Shown: positions 9,344 to 20,655 of the stretch, piece by piece
Layout of the letters: each line of letters starts with the position of its first letter
Position numbering within the stretch: the first letter of the stretch is position 1
NCBI RefSeq assembly: GCF_900117455.1
Contig: NZ_FPHO01000003.1
Coordinates: forward strand, 248,001-312,000
Direction of reading: 5' to 3'
Length of the DNA: 64,000 nucleotides
DNA from: Hyphomicrobium sp. CS1GBMeth3
Lineage (GTDB): Bacteria; Pseudomonadota; Alphaproteobacteria; Rhizobiales; Hyphomicrobiaceae
Notes under the pieces: generated by a model
What the model saw: the letters and a program-made list of their open reading frames with translations, nothing else
The model's database searches: none
Told to the model about the DNA's origin: nothing
Position numbers and translations under genes: made by a program

Positions 9344-10432
9344 TTATGCCCGCGCCGCCTGCATCTCCTCGCGCGTCGGCAACGGCATCTCATCAGCGTC
9401 GAGCGACGCGAAATAGCGGTCCAGCATCTCGTCACTGACATCCTCGATGCGCTGAGGCGACCAGCGCGGCGGGCCGTCCTTGTCGATCAGCATCGCGCGC
9501 ACGCCCTCGTAGAAGTCACCGTCCGCCGCCAGGATGTGCGCGGCGATCCTGTAATCGGCGATGAGCGTCTGTCGGAGATCTCGGCCGCGCGACTCTCGGA
9601 TATGCCGGTGCGTAATCTTGAGCGAGACCGGCGAGCGCCGCCTGAGATCCGCAACCACCTCTTGCGCCCAGTCGCGATGCGCGCCGCTCACAGCCTCGAG
9701 ACGCGCCAGGATCGCTTCGACGCTGGGTTCCGAGAAGCAGTCGGCAATCAGCGCGCGACAGGGCAGAAGCTCGCCCGCACCGGGCTCCCGGTGACGCTCG
9801 TCGAGCACAGTATCGACGGGCCACGTATCGGCGAGCGCCGTCTTGATGGCTTCGAACTCGGAGGCGTCGATGCAGTGCGTGACGAGCCCCAGCGCATACG
9901 CTTCCGCGCGCCCGATGCTGCGCCCCGTGAGCCCCAGATACATGCCGACGTGATCCGACATCCGTGACAGCGCGTGGCAGACCCCAACATCCGGAAACAA
10001 CCCGATCTGGGTCTCCGGCATCGCGAACGAATAGCCCTCGCCCGCCACCCGATGCGTGCCGTAGAGCGAGATGCCAATGCCGCCGCCCATGGCCAGGCCA
10101 TTGATCAGCGACACGGTCGGCTTGGAGAAGCACTCGCACTGCCAGTTGAGCGCGTATTCGTCGGCAAACGCCTTACGGCCTCTGGCAAGATCGCTCCGCG
10201 CGAGCTGGATCACTTCCCGCACGTCGGAACCCGTTGAGAACGCGCGCGGACTTTCGGACTGGATGGCGACCGCATAGACCTGCGGATCGCGCGCCCCCGA
10301 CCACAACGCTTCCGAGAGCTTCGCGCGCATATGCTCGGTCAGCGCGTTGAGCGCGCGCGATCGCGCCAGCGTGAGCAACGTCAGAGATCCAACGATCTCG
10401 ACCCTCAGCGTCTCGTCTACCGTCTCGCCCAT
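9344..10432 (-). CDS. 3-hydroxyisobutyryl-CoA hydrolase / enoyl-CoA hydratase family protein
   Basis: A crotonase-fold enzyme of 362 residues. The oxyanion-hole segment (FSTGSDVREV), INGLAMGGGIGISLYGTHRVA and the acidic PETQIGLFPDVG block are typical of 3-hydroxyisobutyryl-CoA hydrolases of valine breakdown, as is the long C-terminal part (SLKITHRHIRES, then DGPPRWSP). The ATG at 10432 follows GGAGAG; a TTG at 10474 is possible but has no ribosome binding site. It is divergent from the extensin-like gene. Confidence 0.88.
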   Translation of the reverse strand: MGETVDETLRVEIVGSLTLLTLARSRALNALTEHMRAKLSEALWSGARDPQVYAVAIQSESPRAFSTGSDVREVIQLARSDLARGRKAFADEYALNWQCECFSKPTVSLINGLAMGGGIGISLYGTHRVAGEGYSFAMPETQIGLFPDVGVCHALSRMSDHVGMYLGLTGRSIGRAEAYALGLVTHCIDASEFEAIKTALADTWPVDTVLDERHREPGAGELLPCRALIADCFSEPSVEAILARLEAVSGAHRDWAQEVVADLRRRSPVSLKITHRHIRESRGRDLRQTLIADYRIAAHILAADGDFYEGVRAMLIDKDGPPRWSPQRIEDVSDEMLDRYFASLDADEMPLPTREEMQAARA

Positions 10433-10640
10433 CAATCTCTCCGTGGACTCGCAATCCGCCGTCGCCAACCCCAAATCGAACTATGCGTGCGTTGCGGGGA
10501 CGGTGCCACTTGGGGCCACATTTCGCGGCTATACAGGCTCCGTCGGCGAGATGAAACTGCCTGCCTGATTCGCAGCGCCCTCGTCGCGCGCCACCTCAAG
10601 GCCGGCCTGCTCCCGCGGGCCCCTGCAATCAAGGGACGGA

Positions 10641-12065
10641 ATGGGCCTCAGCATCGCACCCCGTATGCGGTATCGCTCCGCCGTTGTCTTCGCCCTCGCC
10701 GCGACTGTCGCCACCGGTGCGCACGCTGCCGACCCGTCGATCCCCGAGACGGTGACGAACGCCTTCGAGACGATCGTGATCGATGCCACCAAGGCCGCGT
10801 CGAAAGCCGCCACCGCCGCCAAGAACGCCATCGAGCCGCGCAAATCGAAGTCCCGCAAGAAAAAGCCTGCTACCGACGAGACGGAGCCTGAAACCCCGGC
10901 TGACGAGACGGCCGACATTCCGCTTCCCGAGCGAAATCCAAAAAAGCCCGCCGTTATCGCGAAGAACAAGGCGGCAGCAGAAAGTGCTGCACAAGCCGCC
11001 AAAGCGGAGCCTGCACCCACTGCAAAGCCCGAAGCCGACAAAAAGGCTGACGCAGAGAAGCAGAAGCCCACCAACGCCAACGAATGGCCGGCCGCCGAGG
11101 TCGAGCTGGCGCGGGCCCGCTGTACCCAGCTCCTGAAGGGCGTGGACGCGGTCACGATCCCCGAGCCGCCGATGCGCCAGGGGGATTGCGGAAGCATGGC
11201 GCCCGTCCGCCTCGTATCGATCGGAAAAAGCCCTGAGGTCGCGCTCTCTCCGCCGCCCGTCGTCTCCTGCGAACTGGTCGTCGCACTCACCAAATGGGTG
11301 AAGGAGGACGTGCAGCCGGCCGCCAAGCGCCACCTCGGCTCCGAGGTCATCCGCATGGAATCCATGAGCGATTATTCCTGCCGCATGGCCTACGGCCGCA
11401 TCGGCAACAAGCTCTCGGAGCACGGCAAGGCCAATGCGCTCGACATTCGCAGCTTCACCACCCGCAAGGGCGACCAGGCCGTGGTGCTGGCCCACTGGGG
11501 CGAGACGCGGCGCGACGTCTTGAAAGAGGTCGTGGCCGCCCGCGCCGCCGCCGAGAAGGCCGCAGCGGCAAAGATCGCCGCTGAGAAAGCTGCCAAGGAG
11601 CGCGCGGAGGTGGCCGACGCGGCCGCCGAGGGGCGTGTCACCTCGCTGCCGCGCAAGACCTTAGCCGAAGGTCTGGCCAAGGACGCCAAATCCTCGTTGG
11701 CCGTGAACGCGTCCGTCACCCGCGACGGCGACATCGAAACCCAGTCTACAAACCTTACCGGCACGAAGGAGGCCAAAGGCTCCAACAAGGACAAGCGCAC
11801 CAAGAAAGCGGACCGCCAGAAGCAGGCCGGCAAACGCCGCCTCTCGCGCGAGGAAGCGGCCCTGGTCGCCGCCCTGCCGCCCGAGGAGGCCGCCAAGGTC
11901 AAGGCGCCGCCCCCCAAAAACGCGACCGCCCGTTTCCTGCACGGGGTCCACGCCTCGGGCTGCCAGATCTTCGGCACGACGCTTGGCCCCGAGGCCAACG
12001 AGGCCCACCGCAACCACTTCCACGTGGACATGGCCGAGCGCAAATTCCGCAAGATCTGCGACTGA
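10641..12065 (+). CDS. exported extensin-family protein (extensin-like C domain)
   Basis: A 474-residue secreted protein. It has a signal peptide (residues about 9-30, ending AHAADPS) and a low-complexity Lys/Ala/Pro/Glu-rich segment (about 45-145). The extensin-like domain begins at a Cys block (EPPMRQGDCG) with SCELVVALTKW, YSCRMAYGR and HGKANALDI. It is split by a second charged, Lys-rich insert (about 290-420) and closes with HASGCQIFGTTLGPEANEAHRNHFHVD. The conserved Cys, His and Asp residues recall D,D-carboxypeptidase-like (M15) metal sites. The role is probably in the cell envelope; the substrate is unknown. Confidence 0.88.
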   Translation: MGLSIAPRMRYRSAVVFALAATVATGAHAADPSIPETVTNAFETIVIDATKAASKAATAAKNAIEPRKSKSRKKKPATDETEPETPADETADIPLPERNPKKPAVIAKNKAAAESAAQAAKAEPAPTAKPEADKKADAEKQKPTNANEWPAAEVELARARCTQLLKGVDAVTIPEPPMRQGDCGSMAPVRLVSIGKSPEVALSPPPVVSCELVVALTKWVKEDVQPAAKRHLGSEVIRMESMSDYSCRMAYGRIGNKLSEHGKANALDIRSFTTRKGDQAVVLAHWGETRRDVLKEVVAARAAAEKAAAAKIAAEKAAKERAEVADAAAEGRVTSLPRKTLAEGLAKDAKSSLAVNASVTRDGDIETQSTNLTGTKEAKGSNKDKRTKKADRQKQAGKRRLSREEAALVAALPPEEAAKVKAPPPKNATARFLHGVHASGCQIFGTTLGPEANEAHRNHFHVDMAERKFRKICD

Positions 12066-12135
12066 TTTGATTTACACAGCCCAGACCACGATCGCGTCGG
12101 AACCTATCAGTCCGGAGCGTAAATCATCGGTCTAA

Positions 12136-13242
<1,107 letters not shown>

Positions 13243-13243
13243 A

Positions 13244-13286
13244 GCATTTTCCGGCGAAGCGGCATCGGCTCGTCGTTAGAAAATGC
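13244..13286. repeat. Rhizobiales-type intergenic palindromic repeat
   Basis: A 43-bp imperfect palindrome directly after the hemB stop. The outer arms GCATTTTC / GAAAATGC (13244-13251 and 13279-13286) are perfect, and the inner arms CGGCGA / TCGTCG pair with one G-T. It resembles a short dispersed palindrome I recall from many Rhizobiales genomes. It could also act as a transcription end for the convergent genes. Confidence 0.55.
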
Positions 13287-13306
13287 GCAGAACCAAAGCC
13301 TAGATC

Positions 13307-13567
13307 CTAGATCTGGCCGCCCAGCGCACTGTTGGCGCGCCACGAGAAGCGGTGGCCGACGAGCCGCCGGTACAGACGCGGCGCAAAGGGCAGCAAAGCC
13401 CAGCCGGCAATGTTCACCACCGCAGCCCAGACCTGGTGCGGCCCGAACTCGATGTCGAGCGCGGCGAACGCCAGTAGCAACAGCGACAGCACCGCCATCG
13501 CGGCGGCGAGCCCGATGTAGAGGATCATGAAAGTCGCGTCATACGCGATGGAGCGGGTATCGAACAT
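13307..13567 (-). CDS. small two-TM membrane protein of unknown function
   Basis: An 86-residue protein with two hydrophobic stretches, about residues 13-38 (MILYIGLAAAMAVLSLLLLAF) and 47-62, and a basic C-terminal tail (RLYRRLVGHRFSWR). It is convergent with hemB. I do not recognise the family; a small conserved membrane protein near hemB or ldtR in Rhizobiales is possible. The 13568-13827 stretch upstream has no supported gene. Confidence 0.65.
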   Translation of the reverse strand: MFDTRSIAYDATFMILYIGLAAAMAVLSLLLLAFAALDIEFGPHQVWAAVVNIAGWALLPFAPRLYRRLVGHRFSWRANSALGGQI

Positions 13568-13827
13568 GCGGAGGCTCCCAATGTCTCGGCCGCAAGAAGC
13601 CAGCCAACGGTTGCGCTCACGTTAATAAACCGTCACGCAATCGTCGGTTCCACGAGGAACTTCCGATGGATCAGGCCCCTAGGGCGGCGCAATGTGTTGT
13701 TTGATGCGGAGAATGCTCGCGAAGAGGGATTCGCGGTAGAGAAAAGACGGGGGATTGGTAACCGCACGCGTCATTCCTTACTGGCGTGAGTCCTGGCCGA
13801 CACAGTTGTGAGCGCGGGTGACCTATC

Positions 13828-14337
13828 TCAGCGCCGCACGCGCCGCCGCTGTAGCTCCTGCGGCTCGTCCGTCGGCTCGGTTTCGACGCCCCACGGTACC
13901 GCCCCTTCGGGATTGTCGGGACTGGGCACCGGCCGCTGAGCGACAGCGTTGCGCGGCTTCTGACAATCGGTGAGCCAGACGTCGAACACCGGATGCTCGA
14001 CGGCATTGAGCCCCGGACTCTGCGCAAACATCCAGCCGGAGAAGACGCGCTTCTCATTGCCGTCGAGCTGCACCTCGTCGACCTCGACGAAGGTTGTCGT
14101 CTTCGGCTGCTCGGTCGGCGGACGCGTGTAGCAGACCCGTGGCGTAACCTTCAGCGCCCCGAACTGCACCGTCTCGTTGATCGGGATCTCGAGCGTCTTG
14201 ATGGTCGCCGTCACCTTGTCGAGGGCCGAGAACACCGCGACGCGATTCTCGAGCCGCTCGTTGGCACCCGCCGGCGTGGCCGCGACAGCTGCAACCACCA
14301 CGACGAGCGGCCCACAGAAACGTACCCTTCCCTTCAT
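13828..14337 (-). CDS. exported DUF2155-domain protein
   Basis: A 169-residue secreted protein of unknown function. The ATG at 14337 gives a signal peptide (MKGRVRFCGPLVVVVAAVAA, cleavage near AGA-NE). The DUF2155 core follows: FSALDKVTATIKTLEIPINET, FGALKVTPRVCYTRPPTE and VFSGWMFAQSPGLNAVEHPVFDVWLTDC. The C-terminal tail is Pro/Glu/Arg-rich. It lies 159 bp downstream of the NDUFA12 gene on the same strand, an arrangement common in alphaproteobacteria. Confidence 0.88.
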   Translation of the reverse strand: MKGRVRFCGPLVVVVAAVAATPAGANERLENRVAVFSALDKVTATIKTLEIPINETVQFGALKVTPRVCYTRPPTEQPKTTTFVEVDEVQLDGNEKRVFSGWMFAQSPGLNAVEHPVFDVWLTDCQKPRNAVAQRPVPSPDNPEGAVPWGVETEPTDEPQELQRRRVRR

Positions 14338-14496
14338 CGCGACGTGCCGGATGCCTGTTCCGAGGCCGATCATGAAAACGAATCCTGCATTTGCGATTGG
14401 AGACGCGGCACACCTGACGCGCATGCGCCGAATGCTCAACTGCGACGCAACGATGGCGTAGCCATGGCTGGGCAACCCCATCGGCGCCGTTTTAGG

Positions 14497-14904
14497 CTAT
14501 TCCGGCCGCCACGGCTTGTAATCGCCCGTCGCGCGGGGCCGCTGGCCCGCTCCGAGAATCGACCCGGCTGGGCGATACGCTTCCGGCGTGCCCGTCATGT
14601 TGGGACGATGCGGCTTCTCCCAGTGCTTCGGCGTATAGCGCTCCTCAGTCGGAGGCGTATCGAACGTATAATGCAGCCAGCCATGCCATTCCGGCGGCAC
14701 CTTCGACGGCTCGGCGAGGTCGGTGTACGTCACCCAGCGCCGAAGGCGGCCGAGCGGACCTTCAGGCCCGACCCCCTTGATCTGCTCATAGTAGCGGTTG
14801 CCGAAGTCGTCGCTGCCGACGTACCGGCCCTGCCGCGCGATGGTGAGCCGCGTTCCCCACGTATTGCCGCCCCACCAGCTGAAGATCTCGCTGAAGATGC
14901 CCAT
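14497..14904 (-). CDS. NADH:ubiquinone oxidoreductase subunit NDUFA12 (17.2 kDa-type)
   Basis: An accessory subunit of respiratory complex I, found in mitochondria and alphaproteobacteria. The 135-residue sequence has the family pattern WWGGNTWGTRLTIARQGRYVG, DDFGNRYYE, RRWVTYTD and VPPEWHGWLHYTFD, and ends in YKPWRPE. The ATG is at 14904. The nuo operon itself is not in the window; the gene sits with the DUF2155 gene. Confidence 0.94.
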   Translation of the reverse strand: MGIFSEIFSWWGGNTWGTRLTIARQGRYVGSDDFGNRYYEQIKGVGPEGPLGRLRRWVTYTDLAEPSKVPPEWHGWLHYTFDTPPTEERYTPKHWEKPHRPNMTGTPEAYRPAGSILGAGQRPRATGDYKPWRPE

Positions 14905-15203
14905 GAACCGCGCCTCCGCACCGCAATTCCATTGGGATTAACCTGTCGCTTGCCGGAGCGCCAGTGCGCATTGTCCCGCGCCGGCCGCCACGGAACAGCA
15001 TGCGGCCCGAGTTGCTGCCACAGCCTTTGCGGCAGAATTACAACATGCGCCTGGGTACCTGCGACAAACGGAATCGGATTAGGCTCTGGGAGCCGGCCCG
15101 AAACCCAGGAATGCGAGCTTTTACACACGCTCATTTTTGCGGCATTCGGCGCCAAGCCTGATTTTTCGGGCTTTTCCGGCCCCCAATCCCCAACTTGCCA
15201 ACA

Positions 15204-15251
15204 CCACTAGATATAGATGTGGCTGCCTCTGCGACCCACAAAATCTAGGCC
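15204..15251 (+). promoter_or_regulatory. tandem NrdR-box-like sites upstream of nrdJ
   Basis: Two 14-bp sites, CACTAGATATAGAT (15205-15218) and CACAAAATCTAGGC (15237-15250), start exactly 32 bp apart, about three helical turns. They match the NrdR-box core CAC-A-AT-T-G at 11 of 14 and 10 of 14 positions. NrdR boxes usually occur as pairs with this spacing. They lie about 275 bp before the nrdJ start, in the 14905-15525 intergenic region, which shows no other gene and no cobalamin riboswitch I could recognise. Confidence 0.65.
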
Positions 15252-15525
15252 GCCACTATTTCGCCCTGACTCGAATCAGGCTAGCTTTGACCCATCGCCG
15301 CCCTGCCTGAGGGGGAAATCTGGGGAAGCGGGCGGCGAGCTCAAAAGTGCTCATCAGACATAGTAGCGCCTGCGTCTACGACAGCACGGGAAGCTGTCCG
15401 AAGGGCCGTCAAATGCCTTGGCGGTCCGCAGGTGAAGTGTGTCCGAAATACAACCGATAAATCGCGTCGCCATTCCGTAGCTCGTTGCGCCGCCCGTCCG
15501 AACATCGAAACTGCACGAGGGAAAG

Positions 15526-18500
15526 ATGAAGATCACGCGGCGCTTCACCACTGCCGGCAAATCTCCGTACGAGAGCATCACGTTCCGCCGCGCGACTTCC
15601 GAGATCAAGAACCCCGATGGATCCGTCGTTTTCCGCCTCGAAGGCTTCGAGGTGCCCGAGGATTGGAGCCAGGTCGCAGCCGACATCCTGGCCCAGAAGT
15701 ATTTTCGCAAAGCCGGCGTGCCGCGCCGCCTGAAAAAGATCGAGGAGACGCAGGTCCCGTCGTGGCTGTGGCGCTCGGCTCCGGATGAGCGCGCGCTCGC
15801 AGCGCTCCCGGAGGACGAGCGCTTCGGCGGTGAGACGGACGCCCGCCAGGTTTTTGACCGTCTCGCCGGCACCTGGACCTATTGGGGCTGGAAGGGCGGC
15901 TATTTCACCACCGAGGAGGACGCGCGCGCTTTCTACGATGAGCACCGCTACATGCTCGCTCGTCAGATGGCAGCGCCGAACTCGCCGCAGTGGTTCAACA
16001 CCGGCCTGCACTGGGCCTATGGCATCGACGGCCCCGGCCAGGGCCACTTCTATGTCGACTACCAGACCGGCGAGCTGACGGTTTCGCAGTCCGCCTACGA
16101 GCACCCGCAGCCGCACGCCTGCTTCATCCAGTCGGTGAACGACGATCTCGTCAACGAGAACGGCATCATGGATCTCTGGGTCCGTGAGGCACGCCTCTTC
16201 AAGTATGGCTCGGGCACCGGCTCCAACTTCTCGAGCCTGCGTGGCGCCAACGAGAAGCTGTCCGGCGGCGGCCGCTCGTCGGGCCTCATGAGCTTCCTCA
16301 AGATCGGCGACCGCGCAGCCGGCGCCATCAAATCGGGCGGCACCACGCGTCGCGCTGCCAAGATGGTCGTTGTCGACGTCGACCATCCCGATATCGAGGA
16401 GTACATCGGCTGGAAGGTGAAGGAAGAGCAGAAGGTGGCCGCTCTCGTCACCGGCTCGCGCATCTGCCAGAAGCGCCTCAAGGCCGTGATGAAAGCCGCT
16501 GTCAATTGCGAGGCGGAAGGTGATGCCTGCTTCGACCCCGCCAAGAACCCGGCGTTGAAGCGCGCCATCAAGGACGCACGCCGTGACGACGTGCCGATGA
16601 ACTACGTGCACCGTGTCATCCAGTTCGCGCGCCAGGGCTACAAGGACATCGACTTCGCGACTTACGACACCGACTGGGACAGCGAGGCCTACCTCACCGT
16701 CTCCGGCCAGAACTCGAACAACTCGGTGCGCGTCACCGACGAGTTCCTCAACGCCGTCGAAGAGGACAAGGTGTGGGCGCTGACCTCGCGCACCAGCAAG
16801 AAGACCGTGAAGACGGTGCGCGCCCGCGATCTGTGGGAGCAGATCGGCCATGCCGCGTGGGCGTCCGCCGATCCCGGCATCCAGTTCCACACCACCATCA
16901 ACGACTGGCACACGTGCCCGCAGTCGGGCCCGATCCGCGCCTCGAACCCGTGCTCTGAGTACATGTTCCTCGACGACACGGCGTGCAACCTCGCGTCGCT
17001 GAACCTGCTGACCTTCCGCAAGCCGGAGGACAAGAGCTTCGACACCGAGAGCTTCGCGCACGCCTGCCGGCTCTGGACCATCGTGCTCGAGATCTCGGTG
17101 CTGATGGCGCAGTTCCCCTCGCGTCAGATCGCGGAGCTCTCCTATCGCTACCGCACGCTCGGTCTCGGTTTCGCCAACATCGGCGGCCTCTTGATGGCCT
17201 CGGGCATCCCCTATGACTCGGATGCCGGCCGCGCCATCTGCGGCGCCATCTCGGCGCAGATGACGGGCGTGTCCTACGCTACGTCGGCCGAGATGGCCGG
17301 CGAGCTTGGAACGTTCCCGGACTACGAGCCGAACCGCACCGACATGCTGCGCGTGATCCGCAACCACCGCCGCGCGGCTTATGGCAAGGCGGATGGCTAC
17401 GAGCGCCTGTCGATCGCGCCGGTGCCGCTGGACGTCGCAGGCTGCCCCGACCAGAACCTCGTTGCCGCCGCGCAGAGCGCCTGGGATCTCGCCATCGATC
17501 TCGGACAGAAGCACGGCTTCCGCAACGCCCAGTCCACCGTCGTGGCGCCGACCGGCACCATCGGCCTCGTCATGGATTGCGACACCACGGGCATCGAGCC
17601 GGACTTCGCGCTCGTGAAGTTCAAGAAGCTCGCAGGCGGCGGCTACTTCAAGATCATCAACCGCGCCGTGCCGGAGGCGCTGCGTTACCTCGGCTATCGC
17701 GAAAGCGAGATCGCGGAGATCACGGCCTACGCCGTCGGCCACGGCTCGCTGGCGCAGGCGCCGCACATCAACCACGCGTCCCTCATGTCGCGCGGCTTCA
17801 CGCAGGAGATCATCCAGAAGATCGAGGCCAGCCTCGGCACGGCATTCGACATCAAGTTCGTGTTCAACCGCTGGACGATCGGCGACGCGTTCCTGACCGG
17901 CACGCTCGGCATCCCAGCCTCGAAGCTCGACGACCCGACGTTCGATCTGCTCGCCCACCTCGGCTTCTCGAAGAAGGATATCGAGGCCGCCAACGAGCAC
18001 GTTTGCGGCGCGATGACGCTCGAGGATGCGCCGCACATCAAGCCCGGGCATCTGCCGGTGTTCGACTGCGCCTCGCCCTGCGGCCGCAAGGGCAAGCGCT
18101 ACCTCTCGGTCGAGAGCCACATCCGCATGATGGCGGCATCGCAGCCGTTCATCTCGGGTGCCATCTCGAAGACCATCAACATGCCAAACGAGGCGACCGT
18201 CGAAGACTGCAAAGAGAGCTACAAGCTCTCCTGGCGCCTCGCGCTCAAGGCCAACGCGCTCTACCGCGATGGCTCCAAGCTCTCGCAGCCTCTGAACGCG
18301 CAGGTCCTCGGCGACGATGTCGACGAGCAGGACGAGGCCGTCGAGCAGATGACGGCCGACAAGCCGCAGGTCGATCGCATCATGGCCGCGGCCGAGAAGC
18401 TCGCAAAGCGCGTGACCGAGCTCGAGCGTGAGCTGAAGCTCGCAGAGAGCCGCTCGAAGATCAGCGAGCGCGAAAAGATGCCCGGCCGTCGCAAGGGCTA

Positions 18501-19308
18501 CACGCAGAAAGCCTCTGTCGGCGGCCACAAGGTGTACCTGCGCACGGGCGAATACGACGACGGCTCGCTGGGCGAGATCTTCATCGACATGCACAAGGAA
18601 GGCGCCGCCTTCCGCTCGTTGATGAACAACTTCGCCATCGCCATCTCGCTCGGCCTGCAGTACGGCGTGCCGCTCGAGGAGTACGTGGAGGCCTTCACCT
18701 TCACGCGCTTCGAGCCCGCGGGCCTCGTGCAGGGCAACGAGACGATCAAGAACGCCACCTCGATCCTCGACTACATCTTCCGCGAGCTCGCCGTGTCCTA
18801 TCTCGGCCGCAACGATCTCGCGCATGTCGATCCGCGCGAGATCGTGGGCGAGACCGGCCTCGGCTCCTCAGACGAGGAGACCGACGAGCAACTCGACCTC
18901 GACCTGCCGGAGAGCGTGACCAAGGTCGTGTCGAAGGGCTTCATGCGCGGCAACCTGCGGCTCGCCGCGGCTGGCGGTCGCGCGCACCACGCCGAGACCG
19001 ACCCGGCGCTGAGCCTGTCCTCGCTGCGTCCCGATCTCGTAGCCTATCCGGTGAGCGAGGGCGCCACCGCGCTCTACGCCAGCGAAGGCGCGACCGCGCT
19101 CAAGGCCGACACCGAGGTGATGTTCCGGCGCACGACGGTCTCGGAGACGCAGGTGGTGAAGTCTCGCTCGTCGAACGACCGTGTCGCGGAGGCGCGGCTC
19201 AGAGGCTACGAGGGCGTCTCATGCCCCGAGTGCCAGAACTTCACGATGGTTCGAAACGGCACCTGCCTCAAATGCGATACCTGCGGCTCCACCAGCGGCT
19301 GCAGCTGA
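15526..19308 (+). CDS. nrdJ: vitamin B12-dependent (class II) ribonucleoside-diphosphate reductase
   Basis: Reduces ribonucleotides using adenosylcobalamin, independent of oxygen. The 1260-residue protein contains [15 protein letters not shown], the active-site region [23 protein letters not shown] and [24 protein letters not shown]. It ends in a Cys-rich zinc ribbon (SCPECQNF, then [14 protein letters not shown]) that should carry the redox cysteines. A coiled, charged insert lies near residues 940-985. The ATG at 15526 follows GAGGGAAAG. Probable NrdR control is described under the upstream sites. A terminator follows. Confidence 0.97.
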   Translation: MKITRRFTTAGKSPYESITFRRATSEIKNPDGSVVFRLEGFEVPEDWSQVAADILAQKYFRKAGVPRRLKKIEETQVPSWLWRSAPDERALAALPEDERFGGETDARQVFDRLAGTWTYWGWKGGYFTTEEDARAFYDEHRYMLARQMAAPNSPQWFNTGLHWAYGIDGPGQGHFYVDYQTGELTVSQSAYEHPQPHACFIQSVNDDLVNENGIMDLWVREARLFKYGSGTGSNFSSLRGANEKLSGGGRSSGLMSFLKIGDRAAGAIKSGGTTRRAAKMVVVDVDHPDIEEYIGWKVKEEQKVAALVTGSRICQKRLKAVMKAAVNCEAEGDACFDPAKNPALKRAIKDARRDDVPMNYVHRVIQFARQGYKDIDFATYDTDWDSEAYLTVSGQNSNNSVRVTDEFLNAVEEDKVWALTSRTSKKTVKTVRARDLWEQIGHAAWASADPGIQFHTTINDWHTCPQSGPIRASNPCSEYMFLDDTACNLASLNLLTFRKPEDKSFDTESFAHACRLWTIVLEISVLMAQFPSRQIAELSYRYRTLGLGFANIGGLLMASGIPYDSDAGRAICGAISAQMTGVSYATSAEMAGELGTFPDYEPNRTDMLRVIRNHRRAAYGKADGYERLSIAPVPLDVAGCPDQNLVAAAQSAWDLAIDLGQKHGFRNAQSTVVAPTGTIGLVMDCDTTGIEPDFALVKFKKLAGGGYFKIINRAVPEALRYLGYRESEIAEITAYAVGHGSLAQAPHINHASLMSRGFTQEIIQKIEASLGTAFDIKFVFNRWTIGDAFLTGTLGIPASKLDDPTFDLLAHLGFSKKDIEAANEHVCGAMTLEDAPHIKPGHLPVFDCASPCGRKGKRYLSVESHIRMMAASQPFISGAISKTINMPNEATVEDCKESYKLSWRLALKANALYRDGSKLSQPLNAQVLGDDVDEQDEAVEQMTADKPQVDRIMAAAEKLAKRVTELERELKLAESRSKISEREKMPGRRKGYTQKASVGGHKVYLRTGEYDDGSLGEIFIDMHKEGAAFRSLMNNFAIAISLGLQYGVPLEEYVEAFTFTRFEPAGLVQGNETIKNATSILDYIFRELAVSYLGRNDLAHVDPREIVGETGLGSSDEETDEQLDLDLPESVTKVVSKGFMRGNLRLAAAGGRAHHAETDPALSLSSLRPDLVAYPVSEGATALYASEGATALKADTEVMFRRTTVSETQVVKSRSSNDRVAEARLRGYEGVSCPECQNFTMVRNGTCLKCDTCGSTSGCS

Positions 19309-19314
19309 GACAAC

Positions 19315-19350
19315 GAGGGCGGGGCCGCAAGGTCCCGCCCTCTTCCGTTT
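19315..19350 (+). terminator. Rho-independent terminator of nrdJ
   Basis: A perfect 9-bp stem (19315-19323 with 19334-19342) with a 10-nt loop, followed by TTCCGTTT, 7 bp beyond the nrdJ stop. Confidence 0.75.
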
Positions 19351-19414
19351 AAGAGCGACGAAATGTGCTCCTGCGTATGCGCCTGCTTTTGGCGACCATG
19401 ACATCACGCTGACC

Positions 19415-19702
19415 ATGAGACCGGAGCCCGCGATGCCGCCTCACTTCTCGACAGCCGCATCTCTCTTCGAACTGCTCGATCTGCCGGATGGACGTTGTTA
19501 CGTCGCGCGGCCCGCAGCAGCAGCCGCGAGATTGATCGCTGGCTCCTTCGCACCGCTTGAAGCGGTAGCGGACAATGACGGTGAGGCAGCCGACCCCGTC
19601 GGCATCTACGCCTCCCGCAATGAAGCGGAACTTGCGGTTCAGCGCGCAGCCCCCAGACATCCTGCGCCGCTTGCGCCGTTCGCGGCCTGGCTCAGCAAAT
19701 AA
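19415..19702 (+). CDS. hypothetical protein, 95 residues
   Basis: No family recognised. From the ATG at 19415 the frame reads MRPEPAMPPHFSTAASLFELLDL and later DPVGIYASRNEAELAVQRA, a plausible small soluble protein without signal peptide or membrane segment. An ATG at 19433 (MPPHF) is an equally good start. It lies between the nrdJ terminator and the next gene, and overlapping frames exist on both strands, so the call is tentative. 19703-19929 shows no other gene. Confidence 0.45.
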   Translation: MRPEPAMPPHFSTAASLFELLDLPDGRCYVARPAAAAARLIAGSFAPLEAVADNDGEAADPVGIYASRNEAELAVQRAAPRHPAPLAPFAAWLSK

Positions 19703-19929
19703 GCGGTCCCGACGCTCTTCATCCGCCCGCGCACCACTTCGCGCAACACCTCGCCAAGATATGCGAAAGCTGACGACATTGCTGTCGATGCCGTGGCGCT
19801 GGCCCCTTCGAGGCTCCCCGAATCGGTCCACTATTGCGTCGAACGAATGTCAAACAGTCGACCGGACGAGCCGAAGCATCCCGAACGCACGAGAGGGACC
19901 GGCGCGCCGGAAGCAGTTGGGAGCCATCC

Positions 19930-20541
19930 ATGTCGTCCGCCGATCACGCGGCCCCCGCCATCGTCTACCTTCTGGCCGACCATCTCGATTCTGCGCTCGC
20001 CGCGGGCGAAGATCTCCTGAAGTCCACGCTGCGCTGGAACGCCGGCGACGCGAGGGCCTCCGACGGCCTGACCGAGCAGCGTCACGAGGAGCGCGCCGCC
20101 ATCGAGGCCGCGCGCACGCTCGAGATGCTGTTGCTCGCCCGCGTTCTGAAGTCGCGCAAGAGCGCCCAGCAGCTCGCGAAGGTGGACAGCCAGTTCAAAC
20201 TGATCACGCGGCTCTACACGAGCAGCACCGAGATCGTCGCGGACGCAGCCAAGAGCCTCACCGACGAGACGTCCTACGCGTTCGACGCCGGCGACGGCGT
20301 TACGACCTACCTGCGCTCGCGCGGCCTCATCGCCGAGGACGACCCCGCGCCGCTCGAAGCCGCAAGCCTGACCGTCACCGAGCAGTATCTGGTCGCTGGC
20401 AAGATGGAGCTCGGCGCGCTACTCGACCTGGTCGCCATGTTCCTCGACATGCTTGAGACGCACTACGAGCTTTACGATCAACCTCGGCGCGACGCCGCCG
20501 GAGAGGCTGTGCGCTCGCCGACGAACGGCGTGACCGTCTAA
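19930..20541 (+). CDS. hypothetical helical protein, 203 residues
   Basis: The ATG at 19930 follows GGGAG. The product is soluble and mostly helical by composition (YLLADHLDSALAAGEDLL, then ARTLEMLLLARVLKSRKSA) and has no cysteine or signal peptide. It has a middle segment predicted to be helical (VDSQFKLITRLYTSSTEIV) and a short C-terminal tail. I do not recognise the family. Upstream in-frame starts back to 19834 are less likely. Confidence 0.7.
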   Translation: MSSADHAAPAIVYLLADHLDSALAAGEDLLKSTLRWNAGDARASDGLTEQRHEERAAIEAARTLEMLLLARVLKSRKSAQQLAKVDSQFKLITRLYTSSTEIVADAAKSLTDETSYAFDAGDGVTTYLRSRGLIAEDDPAPLEAASLTVTEQYLVAGKMELGALLDLVAMFLDMLETHYELYDQPRRDAAGEAVRSPTNGVTV

Positions 20542-20655
20542 AAAAGAAAGCGCCCGCATCTCCTCCCGGAGACACGGACGCATCGTCGTAGTCGCGCGCC
20601 GCGGACGGGGACGACCCCCCTGCAGCTACGTCATGCTTCGAGCCGCGAACGCGGA

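Noticed and set aside
14905..15525. Cobalamin riboswitch upstream of nrdJ
   Set aside because: A B12-dependent enzyme made it plausible, but I found no convincing B12-box; the NrdR-like sites explain the region better.
15409..18825. A 1138-codon open frame on the minus strand
   Set aside because: It is antisense to nrdJ, Ala/Arg/Leu-rich without domain similarity, and a by-product of high GC.
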